Origin: an uncultured Acidobacteriia bacterium
Lineage (GTDB): Bacteria > Acidobacteriota > Terriglobia > Bryobacterales > Bryobacteraceae
Reading direction: 5' to 3'
DNA length: 64,000 bases
Assembly (NCBI GenBank): GCA_903909435.1
Contig: CAIVVT010000051.1
Location: 1-64,000 of the forward strand
Below are positions 17,352 to 25,504 of this stretch, piece after piece (positions within the stretch are counted from its first letter, which is position 1; every line of letters begins with the position of its first letter). A program made the position numbers and the translations under genes. Below the pieces are notes generated by a model. It saw only the letters and a program-made list of their open reading frames with translations, had not been told where the DNA came from and ran no database searches.

Positions 17352-18779
17352 TCAGAAGCTGAGCAGCAGGTGCCAGATGTACAGATAGCCCAGGCCCTCG
17401 ATGTCCTCCCAGACCTTCCTGGCCAGACCCTCGTCGCCCTGAATCGGGGGCAGTTCGAGGAGCTTCTCGGCCCACGGGCAGCACACGCCGGGGCGCGGCA
17501 CTGCCCGCGTGATCCAGTCAGGCAGGCCCGCGGTCGCGGACGGCGCGGACGGCACGGCGGGCGATGGCGACGACTCCGAGCGGTATACGCCGAACTCGCG
17601 CGCGGCGTCGGTCATCGCCTTCAGGTTTTCGAGCGTGGCGTCGTTCTGCATGATCGCGCTCGAGTCCATCACGTAGCCGCCCTCGGCGCCGATGGTCTCG
17701 ATCAGCCGCCGGCAGATGGCGCGGATCTCTTCGGGTTTCGAGAAGGCCAGATTCACGTTTGGCACGCCGCCGCTGAGGCAGAACTTCCGGCCCAGAATGG
17801 CGTGCGCCTTCTCCGGAGAAGTGCGATCCAGATGGTACACGATGCTGTGCTCGGGCAGGGCGGCAAAGTCCTCGAGATGCGCGTCCCACTTGCCTTCGGC
17901 GTAGAACAGCGTCTGGTTGCCCTGCGCCCAGAGTGCCTCCACGATGGGCTTCAAGGTGGGCCAGTAGATGCTCTTGAAATGCTGCTTGGAGATGAAGGGC
18001 GTGCAGCCGCGGTGCATCCAGATGGGGATGGGCACCTGCCGCTGCGGGTCGGCTCCGGTCAGGGCCAGATAGCCCAGGTGCGGCATCAAGGCTTCGCACG
18101 CCTGCTGGACCTTCTCCGGGATCTCCATCAAGTCGAAGGCCAGTCCGACATAGCCGCGGAACTTGTCGCCCAGGATGTCGAGCGGCGCTTTCAACATGCC
18201 GCAAATCGCCGAGACGGTGCCGCACTCGCGCCGCATCCGCTCCACCTGGGGACCGAACGCGGTGAAGTAGTCCATCATCGCCATGCTGCTCTTGACGAAG
18301 GCGAGATTGTTGCGGAAGGTCACGGCCTGCCCGCGCTCGCAGAAGTCGGACGAGACGCGCGGGAGCCATGTTTCGTAGAGGAAGCGCACGGGATCGGCGA
18401 TCAGGTCGTCGTACTCCTCGCGCTTCATAAACGAAGTCTGGTCGGCCGGCTCGCGGTATTGGAAGCAGACGTCGGCGGGTACGTCGATGCCCGGCACGCC
18501 GTAGTATTTCAGGCCCGCCGCCTGGGTCAGGCCGGTCCACACGTAGACCATGTTCGGGACGGTCGCATCCCAGTCGTAGTCGTGGCAGCAGCGGATGACG
18601 GCCTCGAACGCTTTGCGGTAATCGTGCGTGACTTCCTGGCAGGTAAAGCCGGCGTGGCGTGCCGTGACCTCCGCCGCGAAGGGGCGCAGCGGCACGCGGT
18701 CGGGCTGCCCCAGGTGCATGGCCGAGACATAGCGGTTGAGGCGCGCGGCGTAGAGTTCTTCGTTCGAGGTTTGCAGCAT
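17352..18779 (-). CDS. Uroporphyrinogen-decarboxylase-fold methyltransferase-like protein
   Basis: The 475-residue product has the URO-D fold shared by haem-pathway HemE and by corrinoid-protein methyltransferases such as MtaA. It is longer than HemE (~350) and lacks the HemE N-terminal signature, so a cobalamin-linked demethylase or a protein of unknown role is more likely. Recognisable segments include PDRVPLRPFAAEV near the N-terminus, LSGGVPNVNLAFSKPEEIRA and GAEGGYVMDSSAIMQ. No corrinoid protein gene is adjacent, which leaves the reaction open. It probably shares a transcript with hisC downstream. Confidence 0.7.
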   Translation of the reverse strand: MLQTSNEELYAARLNRYVSAMHLGQPDRVPLRPFAAEVTARHAGFTCQEVTHDYRKAFEAVIRCCHDYDWDATVPNMVYVWTGLTQAAGLKYYGVPGIDVPADVCFQYREPADQTSFMKREEYDDLIADPVRFLYETWLPRVSSDFCERGQAVTFRNNLAFVKSSMAMMDYFTAFGPQVERMRRECGTVSAICGMLKAPLDILGDKFRGYVGLAFDLMEIPEKVQQACEALMPHLGYLALTGADPQRQVPIPIWMHRGCTPFISKQHFKSIYWPTLKPIVEALWAQGNQTLFYAEGKWDAHLEDFAALPEHSIVYHLDRTSPEKAHAILGRKFCLSGGVPNVNLAFSKPEEIRAICRRLIETIGAEGGYVMDSSAIMQNDATLENLKAMTDAAREFGVYRSESSPSPAVPSAPSATAGLPDWITRAVPRPGVCCPWAEKLLELPPIQGDEGLARKVWEDIEGLGYLYIWHLLLSF

Positions 18780-18845
18780 GGTTGTGTCCGGCGGCCTGCG
18801 CGACGTTCGCCGGTGAGCGTGCGGGCCACACTGATTCTACAACCG

Positions 18846-19472
18846 CTATGCGGGTAGTTTTGTCCTGGCAAGCCGGGCTACGTTGCCGGGCTCTTGCGCT
18901 GCGCGCTTCGTCAGGCTGACCGACGTCACTTGCAGCCGCATGGAGCGGCGCATCGTCTCTCGGCTGGCGCCTGGGAAGAGCTTTGAACCGTCGCTCGCGC
19001 CGGAGCCCGAAAGGCGGTCCCCCTCCGGACGGAGGCTGAGGCGGAAGGTCCTTCGAATCACTCCGTCCTCCGTCAAGGCGCCGTCCAGGTTCACGCTTAG
19101 CACGTAGGCCGAGTTCTTCTTTTTCGTAATCTGCGTGAAGCTTCCGCCCGCGACGCTGGCGATGCCGATGCGGCCCGTGACGGTGCCGTCCTCGAGGATG
19201 GTCAAACTCAGGGGCAGTCTCTGGATCGAGGTCCAGCCGTTCACGACACGGCCCTGACCCTGCCACACGCCGACCAGGTCAGGCGGCGGAATTGTCGTTT
19301 GTTTCGCACCGGCCCGGTCTTGGACGGCGGCTCCCGGGGAGGCGAGAGGGAACAGTGCCATAAGCAGTGCGAGCGCGGCCAGCGGCAAGCGCCTGCACAC
19401 CGAGCACGAAGACGGCGAACCGGGGGAGGGAAGTGCGGCGAGAGTGCTGGCCATACCATCGCTCATCGGCAT
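18846..19472 (-). CDS. Exported protein of unknown function
   Basis: About 208 residues. After a basic N-terminus there is a hydrophobic signal-like segment LPLAALALLMALFPLASPGAA. The mature part, beginning PPPDLVGVWQGQGRVVNGWTS, is beta-rich and alternates polar and hydrophobic residues like a small lipocalin or calycin barrel. The GVWQG opening is common in such proteins. The start is set at ATG 19472 with AGG close before it; ATG 19466 and 19454 are alternatives, and longer frames run into the divergent gene at 19599. I do not recognise a named family. Confidence 0.6.
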   Translation of the reverse strand: MPMSDGMASTLAALPSPGSPSSCSVCRRLPLAALALLMALFPLASPGAAVQDRAGAKQTTIPPPDLVGVWQGQGRVVNGWTSIQRLPLSLTILEDGTVTGRIGIASVAGGSFTQITKKKNSAYVLSVNLDGALTEDGVIRRTFRLSLRPEGDRLSGSGASDGSKLFPGASRETMRRSMRLQVTSVSLTKRAAQEPGNVARLARTKLPA

Positions 19473-19598
19473 CCTGGCGGGAATCTGCGCGCTTTCGTGC
19501 GGGCCTGGACTGGTACCCAGTCGCAGACTCATGAGCGAGTCAGCGTGCTCGCGGCATCGCTTTGGAGCTAACGCCAACGCAAACGGACGGTTAAGCTG

Positions 19599-20060
19599 AT
19601 GGATGTGACGCACAGGGAGCAGGTCGCGGCGTTTCTCAAGAGCCAGAGCACGCTCTCGCTCGCGACGACGGCCGCAGACGGGACGCCGCACGCCGCGCCG
19701 CTGTTCTACTTCGCCGATGAGCAACTGCGGCTGTACTGGCTCTCGTCGGCTTCGTCCCGGCACAGCCGGAACCTCAGGCACCGGCCCGAGGCGGCGGTCT
19801 CAATGTACGCTCCGACCGACGACTGGAAGCAGATCCGCGGCGTGCAGATGCGGGGCTCGGTCGTGGTTGTATCCGCGCGTTCCGGGCGCGGCGAAATCGT
19901 CGCGGCATACTGTGACCGATTCCAACTGGGCGCGAGCTTTCAGACGGCGATTGCGCGCAGCCGCCTATACCGTTTGCAGCCGCAGTGGGTCCGCTACCTC
20001 GACAATTCGAAACGCTTCGGCTACAAGTTCGAGTTCAGAGTGAAGGCGAGCGGCGAGTGA
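19599..20060 (+). CDS. Pyridoxamine 5'-phosphate oxidase-like flavin-binding protein
   Basis: The 153-residue product has the split-barrel fold of PNPOx-like and F420/FMN-binding proteins. The N-terminal FLKSQSTLSLATTAADGTPHAAPLFYFADEQLRLYWLSSASSRHSRNLRHRPEAAVSMY pattern is typical: a short helix, a strand pair and the cofactor-contact region. It is smaller than PdxH and lacks its C-terminal signature, so vitamin B6 synthesis is unlikely; a general flavin reductase or haem-handling role is possible. It is followed 52 bp later by the thiamine-binding-like gene on the same strand. Confidence 0.75.
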   Translation: MDVTHREQVAAFLKSQSTLSLATTAADGTPHAAPLFYFADEQLRLYWLSSASSRHSRNLRHRPEAAVSMYAPTDDWKQIRGVQMRGSVVVVSARSGRGEIVAAYCDRFQLGASFQTAIARSRLYRLQPQWVRYLDNSKRFGYKFEFRVKASGE

Positions 20061-20112
20061 TCTGCGCGAGGCCGGGAGCCCAAGGTGCGATCGCCGATTT
20101 GGAAGGAAGTTT

Positions 20113-20412
20113 ATGAAAGTCATCGCCGATATTTGCGTGATCCCGATGGGCGCCGGCCTGTCCGTTTCGAAGGAAGTCAGCGTCTGCGAGCGCATCTTCG
20201 CGGAGGCCGGACTCAAGACGAAGCTGCACGCCTACGGCACCAATCTCGAAGGGGAGTGGGATGACGTATTCGCCGCCATCAAACGCTGCCACGAGACGCT
20301 GCACGCCATGGGCGTCGTGCGCATTTCGAGCAGCATGCGCTTCGGCACACGCACCGATCGCGAGCAGACGATGGACGACAAGATCCGCAGCGTGGAAGAG
20401 AAACTGGGCTGA
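20113..20412 (+). CDS. Thiamine-binding-like protein (MTH1187/YqgV family, DUF77)
   Basis: A 99-residue cytoplasmic ferredoxin-like-fold protein of the MTH1187/YqgV family, members of which bind thiamine or thiazole-like ligands as tetramers. The opening MKVIADICVIPMGAGLSVSKEV and the segment LKTKLHAYGTNLEGEWDDVFAAIKRCHETL are diagnostic. GGAAGGAAG precedes the ATG. It may be co-transcribed with the PNPOx-like gene upstream. It converges with ybdD. Confidence 0.85.
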   Translation: MKVIADICVIPMGAGLSVSKEVSVCERIFAEAGLKTKLHAYGTNLEGEWDDVFAAIKRCHETLHAMGVVRISSSMRFGTRTDREQTMDDKIRSVEEKLG

Positions 20413-20433
20413 GGCCGGCGACTGGCCGCGCAT

Positions 20434-20601
20434 TCAACAGCACTTGGCGCGCTGGTAGCGGGCTCGCGCTTTCGCGTCGAAGAAGCTGCGCCAATGCTCG
20501 GCCGAGTGAGCCAATCCGTGGGCCGCAAGATGGCGCCGGTAAGCGTTCTCGTCGCCGATCTCGCGCAGCAGGCAGAGCACGAAAGCGAATAGGCGGCGCA
20601 T
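20434..20601 (-). CDS. YbdD/YjiX family small protein, CstA partner
   Basis: A 55-residue protein beginning MRRLFAFVLCLLREIGDENAY and ending RARYQRAKCC. The conserved Y-x-x-H-x3-H spacing, the FFDAKARARY segment and the terminal CC match the YbdD/YjiX (DUF466) family, which is encoded directly after cstA-type transporters in many bacteria. Its ATG overlaps the TGA of cstA by one base (TGATG), so it is translationally coupled. The conserved cysteine pair suggests a regulatory or metal role, but the function is not established. Confidence 0.85.
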   Translation of the reverse strand: MRRLFAFVLCLLREIGDENAYRRHLAAHGLAHSAEHWRSFFDAKARARYQRAKCC

Positions 20602-22667
20602 CAGATCTCCTCCGCGTTCCACTGCGACAGCACGAAGGGCGCTTCGCTCGTGCGGGCGTCGCGGCTGCCCGCGAGAATGCCGGCCCAAAGTCGAATGGAG
20701 TCGGCCAGCACCACGGCCGACATCACCAGGAACAGGCCGCACATCACGGCGTCGAGGCGGGCGTTGAAGATCAGCGTACGGGTCTCGCCGATCTTCGCCG
20801 CAACCACGAGTCCGGCGTCGAGCCTGGCCTGCAACTGGCTCGCCTGGGCCAGGAAGCCGATGCGGGGAACGGCGGAGAAGATCTTCTGCCAACTGGCGGC
20901 GAAGGTGGCCGCGACCAGCCAGGCCAGTGGTACCAAAGTAATACCCATGTAGCGGGCGCGATGCAGCTTGATCAGGATGGTGGTACACAGGCAAAGCGCG
21001 ATGGTGGCCAGCAGTTGGTTGGCGATGCCGAACAGGGGCCACAGCGAGTTGATGCCGCCCAGCGGATCCTGCACGCCCTGAAACAGGAAGTAGCCCCAGG
21101 CCAGGACCATGGCCGCGCTGGCTAGGATCACGCCGGGCATCCAGCCGATGCGGTGGAAGGGTGCGTAGACGTGCCCCAGCAAGTCCTGCAGCATGAACCG
21201 GCCGACGCGCGTGCCGGCATCCAGAATCGTCAGGATGAAGAGCGCTTCGAACATGATCGCGAAGTGGTACCAGAAGCCCAGGATGGCGTCTCCGCCGACT
21301 CCGCGCGCGAAGATGTGCGCCATGCCGAGGGCGAGCGAGGGCGCTCCGCCGGTGCGGGCAAACAGAGTCTGCTCGCCGACGTGCCGCGCGAGATGAGCCA
21401 TCTGATCGGCGGTCACGGGAAAGCCCCAGGCGGTGATGGTTGCGACGGCCGCCTGCGGGCTGGCGCCAACGATGCCCGCCGGCGAGTTGACGGCGAAAAA
21501 CACGCCCGGTTCCAGGACACACGCGGCGATCATCGCCATCAGCGCGACAAAGCCCTCCAGCAGCATCGACCCGTAGCCGACCGGCAGGGCGTGGCTTTCG
21601 CGGGCGATCATCTTCGGCGACGTGCCGGACGAGATCAGCGAGTGGAATCCCGAGATGGCTCCGCAGGCGATGGTGATGAAACAGAACGGGAAGATCTTGC
21701 CCGCGAAGATGGGGCCGGTGCCGTCGATGAAGCGCGTCAGCGGGGCCATCTGGAGCTGCGGCCGCACGGCCAGGATGCCCACGGCGAGCAACATCACGAC
21801 GCCGAGCTTCACGAACGTGCTCAGGTAGTCGCGCGGCGCGAGCAGCAGCCACACGGGCAGGGCGCTGGCCACAAAGCCGTAAACCACGATGCAGGCGGCG
21901 AGGGTGAGTGCGCCGAAGGTGAACCACGGGGCGAACTGCGCCGAGCGGCTAACCCACTGTCCGCCAAAGACGCCGGCCACGACCAGCACGAAGCCGACCA
22001 GCGAGACTTCGAGCACTTTTCCCGGTCTCCAATAGCGCAGCATCAGGCCCATCAGCACGGCGATCGGCATGGTGGCGGCGATGGTGAAGGCGCCCCAGGG
22101 GCTGTCCTTGAGAGCGTTGACGACCACCAGTGCGACCACTGCGAGCAGGATCACCATGATCGCGAGAACCGCAATCATCGCGACGACACCGCCGGTCCGC
22201 CCGAGTTCCTCCCGGGCCATCTGGCCCAGCGACTTGCCGTTGCGCCGCATGGAGCAGAACAGCACGACGAAATCCTGCACCGCCCCGCAAATCACGGCCC
22301 CCAGGATGATCCAGAGCGTGCCGGGCAGGTAGCCGAACTGCGCGGCCAGCGTCGGTCCCACTAGCGGTCCGGGCCCGGCAATGGCGGCAAAATGATGACC
22401 GAACAGGATCCACTTGTTGGTCGGTTCAAAATCGTGCCCGTCGCGCAGACGCTCGGCGGGTGTGGCGCGCCGGTCGTCCAGGCACAGCACTTTGGCGGCG
22501 ATGAAACCGGCGTAAAAACGATAGCCGACCAGGAAGGTACAGGCACCGGCGAGAACCAACCAGATGCTGTTGATGGGTTCGCCGCGATGGATGGCGATGC
22601 CGCCCAGACATAAGGCTCCCAGCGCCGACACCAACACCCAGGCGAGCCGTCCCAGCAGTCTCTGCAT
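20601..22667 (-). CDS. cstA: CstA-family carbon-starvation / pyruvate or peptide transporter
   Basis: The 688-residue polytopic membrane protein has about 16-18 hydrophobic segments. Family landmarks include TNKWILFGHHFAAIAGPGPLVGPTLAAQFGYLPG near residues 80-115, GAVQDFVVLFCSMRRNGKSLG, and the segment ISGFHSLISSGTSPKMI. CstA and its relative BtsT import peptides or pyruvate under carbon limitation. The partner gene ybdD follows with a TGATG overlap, as in other genomes. No two-component regulator of the BtsSR type is adjacent. Confidence 0.92.
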   Translation of the reverse strand: MQRLLGRLAWVLVSALGALCLGGIAIHRGEPINSIWLVLAGACTFLVGYRFYAGFIAAKVLCLDDRRATPAERLRDGHDFEPTNKWILFGHHFAAIAGPGPLVGPTLAAQFGYLPGTLWIILGAVICGAVQDFVVLFCSMRRNGKSLGQMAREELGRTGGVVAMIAVLAIMVILLAVVALVVVNALKDSPWGAFTIAATMPIAVLMGLMLRYWRPGKVLEVSLVGFVLVVAGVFGGQWVSRSAQFAPWFTFGALTLAACIVVYGFVASALPVWLLLAPRDYLSTFVKLGVVMLLAVGILAVRPQLQMAPLTRFIDGTGPIFAGKIFPFCFITIACGAISGFHSLISSGTSPKMIARESHALPVGYGSMLLEGFVALMAMIAACVLEPGVFFAVNSPAGIVGASPQAAVATITAWGFPVTADQMAHLARHVGEQTLFARTGGAPSLALGMAHIFARGVGGDAILGFWYHFAIMFEALFILTILDAGTRVGRFMLQDLLGHVYAPFHRIGWMPGVILASAAMVLAWGYFLFQGVQDPLGGINSLWPLFGIANQLLATIALCLCTTILIKLHRARYMGITLVPLAWLVAATFAASWQKIFSAVPRIGFLAQASQLQARLDAGLVVAAKIGETRTLIFNARLDAVMCGLFLVMSAVVLADSIRLWAGILAGSRDARTSEAPFVLSQWNAEEI

Positions 22668-22732
22668 AATTGCTGCGATTGTAGCGTGCGGGAGGCCGGG
22701 CGCGCGCGACAGGTTTCGATGCGAGTCTGCGC

Positions 22733-23350
22733 TTAAAAGCCGACGCCGATCAGCAGTTCGGCCTGATTGGCGTTGAGCTTGGGTAGCGTGGAGGCCGAGA
22801 TGTTGCCGTAGCGCGTCCAGCGCAGCTCACCGGAAATCTTCACGATCAGGACTTTGAACTCCACGCCGCCGCCGAGGACCAGCCCTTCCTGCCAGCCGCC
22901 ATGCGTGCCTGTGCCCAGCGGGTTGGTGAGAGAGGCCGTTCCGGGCAAACCCGTGGAATAGCGATTCGCGATACCGCCATCCACAAAGGGCCGGAAGAAG
23001 ATGCCTTTTTCACCGAAGCGCTTCTTGACCAGGATCGGGATATCAAAGGAGTCGAAGTTGAACTGACGGGTGGCGAGACTGGGCGAGAACGCCTGCGCGA
23101 ATGTCGCCCCGGACTTTTTGTAGAGCAGATCCGCTTCGAGCGAGAACCCGATGGGCAGATTCAATTCAGCGTATGGGCCCAGGGTGTAAACGTGGTCCTG
23201 CTTGGTGGTCTGTCCAATGACCCCGCTGAAATCCTGCGTGAAGTCCGTCAGGCGCGCGCCGCCCTTCAGCCCGAAGCCGATCGGCAGTTGGGCCTGCACG
23301 GGAACGGCCAGGCCAGCGAGAACAAACAAACCCAAAAATGTTCTCTTCAT
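22733..23350 (-). CDS. Outer-membrane beta-barrel protein (OmpA/PorT-like)
   Basis: The 205-residue precursor has a signal peptide (MKRTFLGLFVLAGLAVPVQAQ) and then an eight-stranded-barrel-like sequence starting LPIGFGLKGGARLTDF and ending in the aromatic strand NQAELLIGVGF, the usual outer-membrane sorting signal. Strands such as HVYTLGPYAELNLPIGFSLEADLLYKKSG are regular. It resembles the PorT/OMP_b-brl_2 group. The role is unknown. The frame extends 12 codons upstream of the chosen ATG 23350, but the signal peptide starts there. It lies 66 bp upstream of cstA on the same strand. Confidence 0.78.
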   Translation of the reverse strand: MKRTFLGLFVLAGLAVPVQAQLPIGFGLKGGARLTDFTQDFSGVIGQTTKQDHVYTLGPYAELNLPIGFSLEADLLYKKSGATFAQAFSPSLATRQFNFDSFDIPILVKKRFGEKGIFFRPFVDGGIANRYSTGLPGTASLTNPLGTGTHGGWQEGLVLGGGVEFKVLIVKISGELRWTRYGNISASTLPKLNANQAELLIGVGF

Positions 23351-23523
23351 CCCCCCATGGTGCGCGACACCCAATGGCTGCGTCAAGCCTCTTATGGGCC
23401 GGGTTTCAACAGTTTACGTCTGACAATCCACGCGCGCCAGGGTTGCTTCGACGCTTGACAAGGATTAATTCCTCATGGTCGGTCAGCGACCGCCGATAGG
23501 CGGAATATAAGGAGATACAGGCC

Positions 23524-23718
23524 ATGACGATCGGAACGCAGCACACGGCTCCCGTTCAGCCGGTCCAGGCGGGCTCGCAAGAGGGTGTGGCGGCGGCCAA
23601 CAGCAGGAAGAGCCGGGAAGCAACTCCCCCCGTACCGGCGCGCAAGCCGGACATCGTGAAACTCAGCGCTGAGGCTCAGGCGCATGTGGACGCTGACCAT
23701 GACGGGGACCGCAGGTAA
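23524..23718 (+). CDS. Small hydrophilic protein with DxVxLSxxAQ motif
   Basis: The 64-residue product, MTIGTQHTAPVQPVQAGSQE..., is preceded by AAGGAG at a good distance and so is very likely translated. It is polar and probably disordered up to residue ~40, then carries PARKPDIVKLSAEAQAHVDADHDGD. The DIVKLSAEAQ motif resembles the short segment seen in FlgM-like anti-sigma factors and other small secreted or surface-associated proteins, but the similarity is too short to call FlgM. No flagellar genes are nearby. It is convergent with the membrane protein at 23728-24168. Confidence 0.6.
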   Translation: MTIGTQHTAPVQPVQAGSQEGVAAANSRKSREATPPVPARKPDIVKLSAEAQAHVDADHDGDRR

Positions 23719-23727
23719 ATCGAGAGC

Positions 23728-24168
23728 TCAAACTTCCCGGTCCGGTGCGTCACGCCGCACGCCGAACAAAATCAGCCGGAACGTCAGGCCGGCAATTACG
23801 CCGATGACAAAATAGAACATTAGCGTGGACAACTGCGTAGGCCGTCCAGACCCGACTAGAGCTGGGGGAATGGCGCACAACCCGCCGCCGAACGCGAATG
23901 CCAGAAAGGACCTCTGGTTCAGGCGAAGGTAAAGCCATAGCAGGGGCAAGCCGAGGATCACCATCGCGAAGAAGGTGAAGGTGCCGTACAGCATCAAGTT
24001 GCCCAAGTAGTCGTTCAGATCGGGACTAGAACCGTCTGAGCGCGCTATGACCAATGTCATCACGGCGGGTACGAAAAACGGGACCGCGATCAAGGCCAAC
24101 GGCACACGCCATCTCAACCCCGTATTGCCAGTTGCTCTCGAAGCCGTGATGGAGTCCGTTTGAGCCAT
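23728..24168 (-). CDS. Four-helix integral membrane protein of unknown function
   Basis: The 146-residue product has four hydrophobic segments at about 22-42 (PLALIAVPFFVPAVMTLVIA), 58-80, 90-105 and 115-138, with charged ends and no signal-peptide cleavage site. No conserved catalytic motif is seen. The stop codon lies nine bases after that of the small convergent gene. No family is recognised and no context clue is available. Confidence 0.6.
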   Translation of the reverse strand: MAQTDSITASRATGNTGLRWRVPLALIAVPFFVPAVMTLVIARSDGSSPDLNDYLGNLMLYGTFTFFAMVILGLPLLWLYLRLNQRSFLAFAFGGGLCAIPPALVGSGRPTQLSTLMFYFVIGVIAGLTFRLILFGVRRDAPDREV

Positions 24169-24232
24169 GGCTTTGACAGGTCTTGATGCCGACCAAACGG
24201 GACCGGACTCGCGGATTTGAGACGGCTCCCGA

Positions 24233-25486
24233 TCAGGAGGCCGTCATGGTCGCGGCGTCCCAGAAGCAGACGCGTTTTTCGAAGTAGCTGGTGTTGCAGA
24301 GCAGGGCCGGACCGGTCGCCCGAAAGCCGAATTCGGCGTCTTCGAAGAACGGTTTCCGGCTCCGGACCGCGTCGATGAAATTGCGCATGTGAATCATGTG
24401 CGCATCCTTCACCACGGTGAAGCGCTGCTCCGAAGGGCCGCCGAGCGAAGCCGGGGTAGGCGTCTGTTTCGGATATTTTGCGGCGTATTCGCGCAGCACC
24501 TGCGCTTCGATTTGCTTCGAGAACGTGTCGGCGGTGTTGCCGGGTTCCTGCTCGCGCGGCGTGCGGTTCACGGTGACATGCGAGGAGACATCGGTCGTGA
24601 TGGTGCCTTCGCTGCCGATGAAGCGGTAGCCGAAGTCCTCGTCGGGCTTGGAACTCTTGAAGTTCACCCGCAGCATGAACTGGAACTGAGGATGGTGTTC
24701 GCTCTTGTCGTAGTCGATCACGCCGATCTGCGTGTCGGGAACGTCGCGGCCGTCGTTCCAATAGCGGAGTCCGCCGGTGGAATAAATGCGTTTCGGTCCG
24801 AGTGCGCCCGTCGCGGTGTGCAATCCAGTGAACAGGTGGACGTAGAGATCGCCGGCCACGGCGGTGCCGTAGTCGCGATAGTTGCGCCAGCGGAACAGCC
24901 GGATGGGCTCGAACGGACGCTTCGGCGCGTTGCCCAGAAAGCGGTCCCAGTCCACGTTTTGCGGCGTTGCATCGGAAGGAATTGAATATTGCCAGGCGCC
25001 CAGCGCGGTGTTGCGGTCGAGCCAGGCCTCCACCATGTTCAACTCGCCGATCGCCCCGGAGGCGAGCAGCGTGCGGATCTTCTGGAAGGCGTGGGCGCTG
25101 GCGTACTGGCTGCCCATCTGGAAGATCTTGCCGCTCTTTTTGGCGGCCGCGATAACGCGTTTGCCGTCTTCCATCTTCTGCACCATCGGCTTTTCGCAGT
25201 AGACGTCTTTGCCCGCCGCCAGAGCGTCGATGGTGATCTGCGCGTGCCAGTGATCGGGCGTCGCTACGATCACGGCGTCGATGTCCGGGCGCGCCAGGAT
25301 CTCGCGGTAATCGCGGGAGGTCACGATCCCGGGGTAGAGTTCCTTCATGCGGTCCAGACGGGAATCGTAGACGTCCGCGGCCGCCCCGATTTCGACACCC
25401 TCAACCTTCAATGCGTCTTTAACGTCGCCCTGTCCCATGCCGCCCGAGCCGAGCAGTGCGATCCGGAGATTATCGTTGGCCATCAT
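24233..25486 (-). CDS. Gfo/Idh/MocA-family oxidoreductase, cytoplasmic paralogue
   Basis: The 417-residue NAD(P)-dependent enzyme acts on a sugar or cyclitol. The Rossmann motif GSGGMG is at 11-16, and the catalytic-region EKP motif is in KDVYCEKPMVQ. The C-terminal domain, with EAWLDRNTALGAWQYSIP, GDLYVHLFTG and FGYRFIGSEGTITTD, is shared almost segment by segment with the upstream gene at 25505-26854. Unlike that gene, this one has no signal peptide. GGAGGAC is placed well before the tandem ATG codons. The two genes are 18 bp apart and co-oriented, clearly a duplicated operon pair. Confidence 0.88.
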   Translation of the reverse strand: MMANDNLRIALLGSGGMGQGDVKDALKVEGVEIGAAADVYDSRLDRMKELYPGIVTSRDYREILARPDIDAVIVATPDHWHAQITIDALAAGKDVYCEKPMVQKMEDGKRVIAAAKKSGKIFQMGSQYASAHAFQKIRTLLASGAIGELNMVEAWLDRNTALGAWQYSIPSDATPQNVDWDRFLGNAPKRPFEPIRLFRWRNYRDYGTAVAGDLYVHLFTGLHTATGALGPKRIYSTGGLRYWNDGRDVPDTQIGVIDYDKSEHHPQFQFMLRVNFKSSKPDEDFGYRFIGSEGTITTDVSSHVTVNRTPREQEPGNTADTFSKQIEAQVLREYAAKYPKQTPTPASLGGPSEQRFTVVKDAHMIHMRNFIDAVRSRKPFFEDAEFGFRATGPALLCNTSYFEKRVCFWDAATMTAS

Positions 25487-25504
25487 AATGCTTCGTCCTC
25501 CCGT

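Noticed and set aside
17300-17353. A long-range stem between GAGGGGC (17300-17306) and GCCCCTC (17347-17353) at the end of the UroD-like gene
   Set aside because: The arms are short, far apart and overlap the stop codon; a chance pairing in GC-rich DNA cannot be excluded.
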